Shown here: positions 16,202 through 25,250 of the stretch, piece after piece | Layout: every line of letters begins with the position of its first letter | Numbering within the stretch: position 1 is the stretch's first letter | Assembly: GCA_013368795.1 (NCBI GenBank) | Contig: JABFXX010000461.1 | Location: 1 to 35,518 of the forward strand | Origin: Kofleriaceae bacterium | GTDB taxonomy: Bacteria; Myxococcota_A; Polyangia; Haliangiales; Haliangiaceae | Direction: 5' to 3' | Length of the DNA stretch: 35,518 bases | Made by a program: the position numbers and the translations under genes | Notes under the pieces: model-generated | Seen by the model: only the letters and a program-made list of their open reading frames with translations | Told to the model about the DNA's origin: nothing | Database searches by the model: none

Positions 16202-17310
16202 AGCTCGCTGGCCGCGCGGCGCTGCTCGTGCTCGCGCTGGCCGGGTCTGCATTCGCCGACGACGTGGAGGACCGGTTTCACGCGGCCGAGCGTCGCGCTG
16301 CCGCTGGTGAGCTCGACGCGCTCGAGGCATTCGGGCGCGAGCGGCCGATCACGCGCTGGACCGACGACGCGTGGGCGGTCGCGGCGCGGTTTGCCGAGCA
16401 GGCGCGCGACTTCGAGCGGGCGCAGCGCGACCTCGAGCAGGTGATCGCGACGTCGAGCGACGAGACGGCGCTCCGGCGCGCACGCAACGACCTCGAACGC
16501 ATCCGCGCGTTCGCGGGCAGCGCAGGACAGTGGAACGCGACCGCGGCCGCGCACGAAGAGCTCGTCGCGAAGTTGACCGGCGAGCGCGGCGATCCTCGCG
16601 GCATCCTCGGCCAGCTCGAGGCGCTCGTCCGCGATAACCCCGCTTATCCGCGCGCGCCGATCGTGATGATCGCGATCGCTCACGGCTGGGAGCGCGAGGG
16701 CGAGGTGGAGCGCGCGGCCTCGTGGCTGCGTCGCGCGCGCGACGTCGGTACGGGCATCGATCGCGAGCGAGCGGCCGCGGACCTCGCGCGGCTCTACATC
16801 CGCGAGCGCGACATCGCCGAGGCAGAGGCCGCGCTCGCGGCGCTCGACGATCGGCGGCTCGCCGCGAAGCTGCGCATCGATCTCGCATCGGCGAAGTGGC
16901 GAACGCATCTGCGCTGGGCGCTGTGGGCGCTACTCGCGGTGCTCGCGGGGCTCGCCGCGTTCGGGCTGCGCCGCGGTTCTGGCTCGTGGCGCGCGGCGCT
17001 GCGCCGGCTCGCGAAGCCGCCCGCCGAGGTCATCTTCTTCGCGCCGATCGCGGCGGTGATCGTCGCGGTCGCGTACACGGGCAACCCTCTCGTCGCGCGC
17101 GCGGTCCTCGCGATCTCGCTCGTCGGCGTCGCGGTCGGCTGGATCTCCGGTGCGCTGCTCGAGGGCAGGCGCGCGACGCTTCCACGCACGCTGCTCCACG
17201 TGCTCGCGGTCGCCGTCGCGATCGTCGCCGCGTCGTACCTCGCGATCGATCGCGATCGGATGATCGACCTCTTGATCGAGACGTGGCGCAGCGGCCCGGC
17301 TGCGCGCTGA
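16198..17310 (+). CDS. TPR-like protein with four C-terminal membrane helices
   Basis: A 370-aa exported membrane protein that I cannot assign to a named family. Residues 1-20 are a signal peptide (SAFA before DDVED). Residues 22-235 are Ala/Arg/Glu-rich paired helices in TPR style (WAVAARFAEQARDFERAQRD, HGWEREGEVERAASWLRRA, LARLYIRERDIAEAEAALA). Four hydrophobic helices follow at about 239-256, 276-294, 299-320 and 331-350. So a periplasmic helical-repeat domain sits on a membrane bundle. The ATG overlaps the stop of the phosphatase gene, so it is the third gene of the probable phosphate operon and may link inner and outer envelope steps. The stop abuts that of sixA on the other strand. Confidence 0.8.
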   Translation: MKLAGRAALLVLALAGSAFADDVEDRFHAAERRAAAGELDALEAFGRERPITRWTDDAWAVAARFAEQARDFERAQRDLEQVIATSSDETALRRARNDLERIRAFAGSAGQWNATAAAHEELVAKLTGERGDPRGILGQLEALVRDNPAYPRAPIVMIAIAHGWEREGEVERAASWLRRARDVGTGIDRERAAADLARLYIRERDIAEAEAALAALDDRRLAAKLRIDLASAKWRTHLRWALWALLAVLAGLAAFGLRRGSGSWRAALRRLAKPPAEVIFFAPIAAVIVAVAYTGNPLVARAVLAISLVGVAVGWISGALLEGRRATLPRTLLHVLAVAVAIVAASYLAIDRDRMIDLLIETWRSGPAAR

Positions 17311-17781
17311 CTACTCGACGAAGTACGGGTGGATCTGCGCGATGTCGGAGCGCGCGGTGAACGTCGGCTTGCGGTCCTCGATCGCGCAGCACTGCGCCGT
17401 ACGGAACGGCGGGAACGACGGCCGGCCGAGCAGGAACGCGCCGAGCGACGAGATCGACGGCTCGTGACCGACAACGATGATCGAGTCGCCGATCGTGCCG
17501 AGCCGCTCGGCGGCGACGCGCGGCTGCGCGGCCGGCTCGAGGCAGCGCCACGACTCGATGTGGCCGAGATAGTCGAGGCCCGCGGCGACGAGCTCCGCCG
17601 TCTGCGCTGCCCGCGGCAGCGGCGAGCACACGATCGCATCGGGCTCGACGCGCGCCTCGCGCAACAGCCGGCCGAGGACGCGCGCGGCTTCGCGGCCCTT
17701 CGGCGAGAGCCAGCGGTCGCGGTCGCTGCCGGCCTCCTCCTCGTGGACGGCGTCGCCGTGGCGCACCAAGTAGATCCGCAT
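17311..17781 (-). CDS. sixA: SixA-type phosphohistidine phosphatase
   Basis: A 156-aa cytoplasmic histidine phosphatase. The RHG catalytic motif is in YLVRHGDA (R7, H8, G9), the second Arg is R57 in SPLPRAAQTAEL, and the second catalytic His is H106 in VVGHEPSIS. Length, the WLSPKGREAARVLG segment and C-terminal FPPFRTAQCCAIE fit SixA, which dephosphorylates phosphohistidines of phosphotransfer proteins. It starts 9 nt after the RMD1-family gene, so it is probably the last gene of a three-gene minus-strand unit. Its stop directly abuts that of the TPR membrane protein gene. Confidence 0.9.
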   Translation of the reverse strand: MRIYLVRHGDAVHEEEAGSDRDRWLSPKGREAARVLGRLLREARVEPDAIVCSPLPRAAQTAELVAAGLDYLGHIESWRCLEPAAQPRVAAERLGTIGDSIIVVGHEPSISSLGAFLLGRPSFPPFRTAQCCAIEDRKPTFTARSDIAQIHPYFVE

Positions 17782-17790
17782 GACCCGACT

Positions 17791-18591
17791 CTAACCGGCC
17801 CGGTGTGTCATCTCCCAGATCGAGAGGACAATCTCGAACAGGATCAGAAAGACGATGTAGTACTCGACGTGCAGCGAGCGCTTCGTCTGGCTGAGCTCGA
17901 GCATCGTCCGCGCGGTGCTCGACACGACCGCGAGCTTGCGCTCGACGATCGCGTGGCGTTCGCGAATTTCGTACTCGTCCTCGAGGCGAGCGTAGAACCG
18001 GTCGAGGTCGGGCTTGTCCCACAGTAGATCGGGCTTCTCGGCGATCTCCGACGTGCCGACGAGCTGGTGCTCCGCGATGATCGCCTCGCCGATCTGCTCG
18101 ACCATGTCGACCTGCCGCCAGGGCAGCCGGCTCGGCTGATCGCGCATTTTCTGAGCGGTCGGCTCGATCGACCGGAATGCCTCGTCGATCTCCTGCTCGT
18201 GGCGCTGGAGGATCACGCTCTTTGCGAGCACCTCGGCGATCACCTGCAGGCGCTCGACCGTGACCTCCTTGATGATGATCGCGTCGGGTTCGAGCGCATC
18301 GGCGTCACCGACGCGGACGTACGCGCGCTCGGTTTCGTGCTTCTCGTAGGGCTCCTGGATGCGCCCGCCGAGGTCCTTGATGAACCGCTCCTGCTGGATC
18401 GGGTCGATGCCGAACAGGACGACCGCGCCGCCTCGCAACAGTGCGGCATATCCCGAGGGCGCGACCTCGATCATGCAGGGGAGCACCAGAGAGAGCCTCG
18501 GCTCGACGCCGCGGACCTCGATCCGCTCGCCGACGTGGATGGCTCGAACCTCGAACCGGGTCCCGAGCCTCGCCGCTAGATCGCTCTCCAT
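17791..18591 (-). CDS. RMD1/DUF155-family protein with C-terminal membrane helix
   Basis: A 266-aa protein resembling the RMD1/SIF2 (DUF155) family known from fungal mitochondria and many bacteria. The central block has GGAVVLFGIDPIQQERFIKD and the late block has RFYARLEDEYEIRERHAIVERKL followed by a hydrophobic helix (about 240-258, YYIVFLILFEIVLSIWEM), the usual single C-terminal anchor. Bacterial function is unknown; the yeast homologues associate with mitochondrial or nuclear-periphery structures. It lies 20 nt after the TPR/propeller lipoprotein gene and 9 nt before sixA, so co-transcription is likely. Family assignment rests on overall pattern and the C-terminal arrangement. Confidence 0.8.
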   Translation of the reverse strand: MESDLAARLGTRFEVRAIHVGERIEVRGVEPRLSLVLPCMIEVAPSGYAALLRGGAVVLFGIDPIQQERFIKDLGGRIQEPYEKHETERAYVRVGDADALEPDAIIIKEVTVERLQVIAEVLAKSVILQRHEQEIDEAFRSIEPTAQKMRDQPSRLPWRQVDMVEQIGEAIIAEHQLVGTSEIAEKPDLLWDKPDLDRFYARLEDEYEIRERHAIVERKLAVVSSTARTMLELSQTKRSLHVEYYIVFLILFEIVLSIWEMTHRAG

Positions 18592-18611
18592 CCCCTTCGC
18601 CTACCATTCTT

Positions 18612-20141
18612 TTACTGAGGTTGCGTGACGGGCCCGCTGCCGGCTCCGGGCGCCGGCTCCTCGGGCGGCAGCTCGTCTCCGGAACCCGCGGGCTCAGCCG
18701 TCGGCGGAGCTTGCTTGCACAGCGGGGCGCTCGCGAGCGAGAGCACGTCGAGTGCGATGCCGGCCTTGTTCTCGAGGCGGATCGCCTCGCGGCCGCTCGT
18801 CACGTCCCACAGGCGGATGCCGCCGTCGCCGTCTTCGTAGGCGAGCGTCGTCGGATCGATCCAGCGCGTCGCGAACCGGCTCTTCGCGGTGAGCAGATGC
18901 TTGAGCGCGCCGGTCTTCGCGGCCGCGACGTAGAGCGAGGGCGCGGTATCGGTCGCGCACGGATCGACCGCGGTCGCAAACGCCAGCTCGGCGCCGTCGG
19001 GCGCGAGCGCGACCGTCTCTTCTGCGGCCTGGCCTGACTCGGGGACCGCGATCTTCGTCGGTCCGATCGAGAGCTCCGGTGCGCGCGCCGGATCGCCGGT
19101 CCACGCCGCCTGCACGCCCTCGAGCGCAGCGCCCGGCACGATGCGTCCCTCGTCGAGCGTCAGCTCGATGCGCGGTGCACGCAGCCCGCCGCCGACCTTC
19201 GTCAGCTTGCCGGTCGAGCGATCGACCGACTGCGCGGCCCAGTCGCCGAGCGTCCAGCGCTGTGCCGCCGGCGCCGTCGCGACGAGCAGCTGGTCGCCGT
19301 CGCCGTAATACAGCGCGACCGCGCGCGCAGACGGCAGGTTGATCCGCGGCGTCGTCTGCTTCCACTCCGCCGGATCGAACGCCTGCATCCACGCGCGCGC
19401 GATCACCGGTGCCGACGCATCTCCCGCCGGCTTGTCGATCTTGTCGTAGCCGAGGATCGCGACCTCGTTGCCGCTCTTGCTGCGCACGAACCCGGCGACC
19501 TGATGATCGGTGTGCGTCAGCCGGAAGTAGCGCTTGCTCGCGCGATCGTACGCGTACAGCTCGCCGCGGCTGTAGCCCGTCTGCACGCCCGGCTTCGATG
19601 GCCACTTGAACGAGCTGCGCCGCGCGACGAGCCACAGTCCGCCCTTCACGCGCTTGGCGTACTCGTCCTTGATCTGCGACGCGAGCAGCGCGACCGCCTG
19701 GCCGTGCTGGGTCGCGAGGAACTCTTTCAGCTCGGGCTCCGCTGCGAGATTGCCGTACTGATAGAAGTCGCCGGCGATCGCCGCGACGAGGTGATCGACC
19801 GCGGCCGCATTCTCTCCGGTCTGCGCGAGCGCGATCGCGAGCAGGCGATGCGCGTCGAGATGATTCGGATCCTTCGCGAGCGCGGCCTCACACTGCTTTC
19901 TGACCTCCGCCCAGTCCTTCTTCTTCGCGGCCTCGCGTGCCTTGTTGTACGCGCTCGCACCGGCCTCGTAGATGAAGTTAAACCTCACGATCTTGTCGAC
20001 GCCGAGGTCGGGCAACGCGATCGGCGCAGCGACGGGAACCGCAGGTCCTCCGTCTTTCTTGCCGACATTCTTGTCACCGCCCTTACCGCAGGCGACGAGA
20101 AGAAGAATCGGCACCACGATGCGTGGTAATGAGGTCTGCAT
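18612..20141 (-). CDS. Lipoprotein with TPR and beta-propeller-like regions
   Basis: A 509-aa putative lipoprotein: lipobox LVAC (C18 from this start), a Lys/Gly-rich linker, then a TPR-like pair at about 60-125 (AYNKAREAAKKKDWAEVRKQ, HLDAHRLLAIALAQTGENA). The rest is strand-rich and propeller-like: GELYAYDRASKRYFRLTHT, ETVALAPDGAELAFAT, LAYEDGDGGIRLWDVTSG. It ends in a Pro/Glu/Gly-rich tail. Two adjacent ATGs exist, 20144 and 20141; I take 20141 because a -10-like TGG-CATCCT ends 7 nt before it. The divergent OmpA-family gene starts only 15 nt away. It is the first gene of a unit with the RMD1-family gene and sixA. Binding partner unknown. Confidence 0.82.
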   Translation of the reverse strand: MQTSLPRIVVPILLLVACGKGGDKNVGKKDGGPAVPVAAPIALPDLGVDKIVRFNFIYEAGASAYNKAREAAKKKDWAEVRKQCEAALAKDPNHLDAHRLLAIALAQTGENAAAVDHLVAAIAGDFYQYGNLAAEPELKEFLATQHGQAVALLASQIKDEYAKRVKGGLWLVARRSSFKWPSKPGVQTGYSRGELYAYDRASKRYFRLTHTDHQVAGFVRSKSGNEVAILGYDKIDKPAGDASAPVIARAWMQAFDPAEWKQTTPRINLPSARAVALYYGDGDQLLVATAPAAQRWTLGDWAAQSVDRSTGKLTKVGGGLRAPRIELTLDEGRIVPGAALEGVQAAWTGDPARAPELSIGPTKIAVPESGQAAEETVALAPDGAELAFATAVDPCATDTAPSLYVAAAKTGALKHLLTAKSRFATRWIDPTTLAYEDGDGGIRLWDVTSGREAIRLENKAGIALDVLSLASAPLCKQAPPTAEPAGSGDELPPEEPAPGAGSGPVTQPQ

Positions 20142-20146
20142 CATTC

Positions 20147-20151
20147 GGAGG
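20147..20151 (+). promoter_or_regulatory. Shine-Dalgarno site GGAGG of the OmpA-family gene
   Basis: GGAGG ends 5 nt before ATG 20157, so this gene has a true leader. That leader must extend over the first codons of the divergent gene. Confidence 0.75.
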
Positions 20152-20157
20152 ATGCCA
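20149..20157 (-). promoter_or_regulatory. Putative leaderless promoter, extended -10 TGG-CATCCT
   Basis: On the minus strand CATCCT (20154 to 20149), preceded by TGG, ends 7 nt before ATG 20141. The same bases carry the plus-strand Shine-Dalgarno (20147-20151) and part of the plus-strand start codon. The identical nonamer occurs upstream of the gene at 31919. Confidence 0.35.
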
Positions 20158-20696
20158 TGAAGATCGCCATGTTCGCTCTCGCGATGGTTGCAGCGTTCGG
20201 CTGCTCGAAGGACAAGAAGGTCAACAAGCCGACCGAGACTGCCAAGTCGACGTCGAAGCCCGCCGACGAGAAGGTCGTGTCACAGCTTCCCGCGGATACG
20301 CAGGTGAGCCAGTCGCTCTCGCTCTCGGGCGATATCGTCAAGCTGTGTGGCATCACGTCGAACACGTCCGCAAACCCGACGTTCGACTACGACCAGGCCG
20401 AGCTCTCGCCGGAAGACCGCGCGGTGCTCGACCAGCTCGCGACGTGCCTGACGACGGGCGCGCTCAAGGGCAAGAGTGTCTCGCTCATCGGTCGTGCGGA
20501 TCCGCGCGGCACCGACGAGTACAACCTCGGCCTCGGCTCGAAGCGCGCGAGCTCGGTCAGTGCGTATCTGAGCCGCCTCGGTGTCGGCGAGCCTCAGCTC
20601 GCGGTGAACACCCGCGGCGCGCTCGATGCGACCGGTACCGACGAGGCCGGCTGGGCGAACGATCGCCGCGTCGACATCACGCTCGCGTCGAACTAG
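20157..20696 (+). CDS. OmpA-family (Pal-like) peptidoglycan-binding lipoprotein
   Basis: A 179-aa lipoprotein: signal MKIAMFALAMVAAFGC with C16, a Lys/Thr-rich linker to about 60, then an OmpA C-terminal domain. The domain shows FDYDQAELSPEDRAVLDQLA, the peptidoglycan contact region GRADPRGTDEYNLGLGSKRA and the end DRRVDITLAS. This is the arrangement of Pal, which ties the outer membrane to peptidoglycan. A paralogue is more likely than Pal itself, because no tol genes are nearby. The start is fixed by GGAGG 5 nt upstream. The stop abuts that of the converging lipoprotein gene. Confidence 0.9.
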   Translation: MKIAMFALAMVAAFGCSKDKKVNKPTETAKSTSKPADEKVVSQLPADTQVSQSLSLSGDIVKLCGITSNTSANPTFDYDQAELSPEDRAVLDQLATCLTTGALKGKSVSLIGRADPRGTDEYNLGLGSKRASSVSAYLSRLGVGEPQLAVNTRGALDATGTDEAGWANDRRVDITLASN

Positions 20697-21203
20697 CTAC
20701 AGCGCCGCGGCGGCACGCAGCGTCTCGATGACGTTCGCCGCCTTCGGCCGCTTGATCGGGCCGTGGCCCTGGACGAGGAAGAGCTCCTCGCCGTCGGCGA
20801 GCACGAGGAATTCGTCGTAACCCTCGACGGCCTCCTCGGCGCCCGCCGCTTCCTCGCCCCACGCATCGGCGCACAGCTTCATCAGGTGCTCCTCGTTGCG
20901 AGGAGTCAGCTCGCGCGTGATGCCCTCGGTCATCTTGCCGCCGATCGGTGTGCTCGGCGGCGCGCTGCCCGCGTAGATCGTCTTCACGTCGGTGTCGACG
21001 ATGATGCGGAACGCGGGCGACTTCACGCCGCCGCCCGTTGCGAGCACGCCGTGCACGGGCACGAGCGGTGAGAGATCCGGCGGCACGTCGCGCCGCGCGA
21101 TCGAGGGCCGCACCACGTGCGGCTTCTCGGCGGGCGCCGGAGCACTGCTGCCACAGGCGACGAGAGACGTCGCTACCACCAACACGACGAACCGGCCGGT
21201 CAT
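20697..21203 (-). CDS. Small putative lipoprotein, unknown function
   Basis: A 168-aa protein with a signal peptide MTGRFVVLVVATSLVAC (C17) and a Pro/Ala linker, which predicts a lipoprotein. The mature domain starts near VPVHGVLATGGGVKSPAF and ends with a small alpha/beta region (LVLADGEELFLVQGHGPIKR). The family is not recognised. ATG 21203 is chosen over ATG 21212 because TATCAT ends exactly 7 nt before it and because the signal peptide is then of standard length. Divergent from the first gene of the MoxR block (starts 36 nt apart) and convergent, with abutting stops, to the OmpA-family gene. Confidence 0.75.
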   Translation of the reverse strand: MTGRFVVLVVATSLVACGSSAPAPAEKPHVVRPSIARRDVPPDLSPLVPVHGVLATGGGVKSPAFRIIVDTDVKTIYAGSAPPSTPIGGKMTEGITRELTPRNEEHLMKLCADAWGEEAAGAEEAVEGYDEFLVLADGEELFLVQGHGPIKRPKAANVIETLRAAAAL

Positions 21204-21216
21204 GCCCTCCATGATA
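21204..21216 (-). promoter_or_regulatory. Putative leaderless promoter, -10 TATCAT
   Basis: TATCAT (21216 to 21211) ends 7 nt before ATG 21203 on the minus strand. It lies back to back with the plus-strand element at 21224-21232. Confidence 0.5.
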
Positions 21217-21223
21217 TCGCGCG

Positions 21224-21232
21224 TGCTAGGCT
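21224..21232 (+). promoter_or_regulatory. Putative leaderless promoter, extended -10 TGC-TAGGCT
   Basis: TAGGCT at 21227-21232 preceded by TGC, ending 7 nt before ATG 21240. The surrounding CGTGCTAG...CTCGCC closely resembles the sequence upstream of the vWA gene (27314-27327). Confidence 0.5.
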
Positions 21233-21239
21233 CGCCGCG

Positions 21240-22763
21240 ATGGCACTCGAGCATGTCGCGCAGGGCCAGACCCGGTTCTTTACCCCCGGCGTCGCCCCCG
21301 ATCCCCGTGGGATCCTGCTCGGCCGGTTCTGCCTGATGACGTTCCCGACGCTCGAGGGCGCGGTGAGCTGGCTCCGGCTGTACTCGGCCGAGGCCTCGCT
21401 CGACGAGCTGATGGCAAACCTGACGATCACGAAGGCCAAGACCGCGCTCGGCAGCCGCGAGATCGTCATCCAGATCCCGGCGGTGAGCTCGTACGCGGCC
21501 GACCGCGCGGCCCGGCTCTCGAGGCTCGTCGGCGGCGCGATCTACACCGGCACGTCCAAGCACTTCGTGAAGTACCGCGACGATCGCTCGCCGTACGGCT
21601 ACGACGCCGTCGACATCGGTGCGATGGCAGCGTCGACGGACTTCATGGTTCACGGCGACGAGTTCGCGCAGAGCTACGTGCGCGAAGGCGACCTGCCGTT
21701 CGCGCGCCTCTTGTTCCGGCTCTCGATCCGCAAGATGCCCGGCGGCGAGCGGCTTGCGGCCGAGGACCGCGGCGAGCTGTACCTCGCGGTCGCGCACGGC
21801 CTCGCCGACGGCATCATTCGCTATCTGTGGCGCAACCGCGTCGAGGCGCAGGCCGGCCTGTTCACGCCGCGGTCGGGCAGCGCGTTCGACGAGCAGCGCC
21901 GCGGCTACATGCTGATTCACGTGCGCGCGCTCCCCGAGCGCATCCTCCAGCTGTTCCTCGGCACGCCCGGCATCGACGTGTTCAAGCCCGCCGGTGCGAG
22001 CGCGGCGGTCGCGGTCGGCTACGAGCACCCGATCGATCTCGGCTCGTGTCAGTCGGTGTTCCCGCAGGACACGTTCCACGTGTTCTGGCCGGGCGATCGC
22101 GTCGACGTGCTGCCCGGTCCGCTGACGCTGTCGGACATCGGCGACCTCACGCGCGTCGACCTCGAGCTCGAGAAGCCTCGCGATCCGTCGCAGCAAGAGG
22201 GTGGGGCGGCCGAGCCGATCGGCGTCGAGCTCCGGCTCGCGGCCGCGATGGGACCGCCGAAGCGCGTCGTCGCGACGCTCATTCCGGTCGCGCACGGTCC
22301 GCGCCTGAAGCGCATCCTGTTCGCGCTGCCGCCGGTGTCGCTGCGCGGTCATCGCGTCGCGGTCACCGATCGCGGCATCCTCGTCGTCGGCGCCGAGAAC
22401 CTCGACGTCATCCCGCTCGGTCAGCTGCTCTGCCAGCTCGATCCGGGCCTGCTCGTGCCGCTCGGCATGGACATCGTGCCGCGCGTGTCGCCCGACGTGC
22501 TCGCGAAGGCGCTCGGTCACAAGCCGGGGTTCGTCACGGTGTTCACGAGCGACAACCGGCCGTTCCAGATCGCCGACAGCGCATTCACGTCGCTCGAGCG
22601 GCGCTCGCTCGCGAAGATGGAGGTCGACGCCGCGGAGACGGTCGACCTCGGCGCCGAGCCGACCGCCGAAACGCAGGTCGTCAACGACGCGGTCGGCCGG
22701 TTTGCGCTGTGGGGCTTCCCCGAGGCACCCGACAAGAAGCTGCTCCCGTCGGGAGACAAGTAG
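21240..22763 (+). CDS. Unrecognised 507-aa protein leading the MoxR block
   Basis: I do not recognise the family. The protein is cytoplasmic by appearance: no signal, no membrane helix. It seems to have an N-terminal alpha/beta region with a hydrophobic core (GILLGRFCLMTFPTLEGAVS), a middle region rich in helices (LYLAVAHGLADGIIRYLWRN, ALPERILQLFLGTP) and a strand-rich part at 240-440 (TFHVFWPGDRVDVLPGPLTL, VSLRGHRVAVTDRGILVVGA). Large unnamed proteins next to MoxR and vWA genes are known as third components of MoxR-vWA systems, and this may be one; that is inference from position. It lies 6 nt before the next gene. The start is supported by the extended -10 that ends 7 nt upstream. Confidence 0.75.
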   Translation: MALEHVAQGQTRFFTPGVAPDPRGILLGRFCLMTFPTLEGAVSWLRLYSAEASLDELMANLTITKAKTALGSREIVIQIPAVSSYAADRAARLSRLVGGAIYTGTSKHFVKYRDDRSPYGYDAVDIGAMAASTDFMVHGDEFAQSYVREGDLPFARLLFRLSIRKMPGGERLAAEDRGELYLAVAHGLADGIIRYLWRNRVEAQAGLFTPRSGSAFDEQRRGYMLIHVRALPERILQLFLGTPGIDVFKPAGASAAVAVGYEHPIDLGSCQSVFPQDTFHVFWPGDRVDVLPGPLTLSDIGDLTRVDLELEKPRDPSQQEGGAAEPIGVELRLAAAMGPPKRVVATLIPVAHGPRLKRILFALPPVSLRGHRVAVTDRGILVVGAENLDVIPLGQLLCQLDPGLLVPLGMDIVPRVSPDVLAKALGHKPGFVTVFTSDNRPFQIADSAFTSLERRSLAKMEVDAAETVDLGAEPTAETQVVNDAVGRFALWGFPEAPDKKLLPSGDK

Positions 22764-22769
22764 CGAGCG

Positions 22770-23975
22770 ATGGCGCGCCCGCACGTTCGCGACTTTCTGA
22801 CGAAGTTCGTGCGGCCGCTCGTCGGCGGTGGCGAGCTCCACATCGGTGCGCCGATCCCGACGAGCGATGTCGATCGCTGGGAGCAGGAGCTGTCGGACGC
22901 GAGCGTCGAGCAGGTCGAGGTCGACGACGCGCGCACGCAGGTGCTGTCGACGCTCGTCGTCAGGCCGCCCGCGCTGATCCTCGAAGGCGACGAGCTCGCG
23001 CTCGCCGCGGGCCTGCACAACGCGCTGTTCCTCGTTCACCCGCGCGCCGAGCTGTGGTCGGTCAGCGATCGCCAGCGCCGCCGCATCATCGACAACGCAC
23101 TGACGCTCGTGAGCCAGCCGCTGACGCGCAGCCGCACGCGCGTGATGGCGCGCCACGCGCTGCTCCACAATCTGTTTCACCTGTCGCGCAACGACACCGT
23201 CGTGTCGTGGTGGACCGGCCGCGCGCGGTTCCAGGGCCAGAAGCCGAGCAAGCGGCTGACCGCATGGAAGACGGTGCGGCGCGTCCGCGAGGACGTCACC
23301 GTCGTCGGGTTTGACGAGCTACTCGCGGTGCCCGATACCGCGCCCGTCGTCGCGACGCTGCTTCGCCGCACGCCGCTCACGCAGCTGCTCGACAGCCACG
23401 CCGGTGCGCCGCCGCTGCACTGGGAGGACGCCGTGTTCATCCTGCGCGACGCCGAGCTCGCGCGCGCGGTCGCCTACCGGCTCGTGCCCGACGCCTCGCC
23501 GCGCGAGCAGGTCGCGGGGCCGGCGCGGCTCGCCGCTGCGTTCGAACAGATGCTCGAGCGCGCGCCCGACGAGGCCGACGTTCGCGCGGTCGCCGCGTTC
23601 CTCGTCCATCTCTCGGCGCTGTTCGCGCTCGGCGAGCTCAACATGCGCGAGCAGAACGCGCGCAGCCCGCTGATCTCGCAGGTGCTCGCCGCCGAGGCGG
23701 CGGGCCAGCGCCCGCGCGGCCTGACGACGCTGTTCGCGTTGCCTGGTGCGCTCGCATCGGTCGACCCTCGGCTCGCGACGCCGCCCGGTATCGAGGCGGT
23801 CCCCGCGCTCGCGGCGCGCTGGAAAGTGCATCGCGCTCAGACGGCCGAGCTGCTCAGCGATGCGGTGATCGACGCACTCGCGCAGCGGCTGCGCAGGCAC
23901 CTCCGCAAGGAGGCGCGCGACCCATCGGAGGTCGTGTCTTTGCCCTCGTCGGACCCCGCGCCGACGCCGGGCTGA
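22770..23975 (+). CDS. Unrecognised 401-aa protein in the MoxR block
   Basis: A 401-aa soluble protein of unknown family, 6 nt after the 507-aa gene and therefore probably co-translated with it. It is mostly alpha-helical with conserved-looking segments GDELALAAGLHNALFLVHP, RTRVMARHALLHNLFHLS (His-rich) and HWEDAVFILRDAELARAVAY. The end is a basic helix (ALAQRLRRHLRKEARDP) and a disordered tail. No ATPase, nuclease or membrane motif is visible. Genomic position suggests an adaptor or substrate-recognition role for the MoxR ATPase encoded 45 nt downstream; this is not shown by the sequence. Confidence 0.72.
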   Translation: MARPHVRDFLTKFVRPLVGGGELHIGAPIPTSDVDRWEQELSDASVEQVEVDDARTQVLSTLVVRPPALILEGDELALAAGLHNALFLVHPRAELWSVSDRQRRRIIDNALTLVSQPLTRSRTRVMARHALLHNLFHLSRNDTVVSWWTGRARFQGQKPSKRLTAWKTVRRVREDVTVVGFDELLAVPDTAPVVATLLRRTPLTQLLDSHAGAPPLHWEDAVFILRDAELARAVAYRLVPDASPREQVAGPARLAAAFEQMLERAPDEADVRAVAAFLVHLSALFALGELNMREQNARSPLISQVLAAEAAGQRPRGLTTLFALPGALASVDPRLATPPGIEAVPALAARWKVHRAQTAELLSDAVIDALAQRLRRHLRKEARDPSEVVSLPSSDPAPTPG

Positions 23976-24020
23976 CACGCTGTTCTTCGTGGGTTTTTGC
24001 GGTAATGTGACCTGCCCCAT

Positions 24021-25246
<1,226 letters not shown>

Positions 25247-25250
<4 letters not shown>

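Noticed and set aside
20697..23180. An 827-codon minus-strand open frame continuing upstream of the small lipoprotein
   Set aside because: Only the part from 21203 down is the lipoprotein, with its own signal peptide. The rest is antisense to the 507-aa gene and is low-complexity Arg/Glu/Val/Asp.
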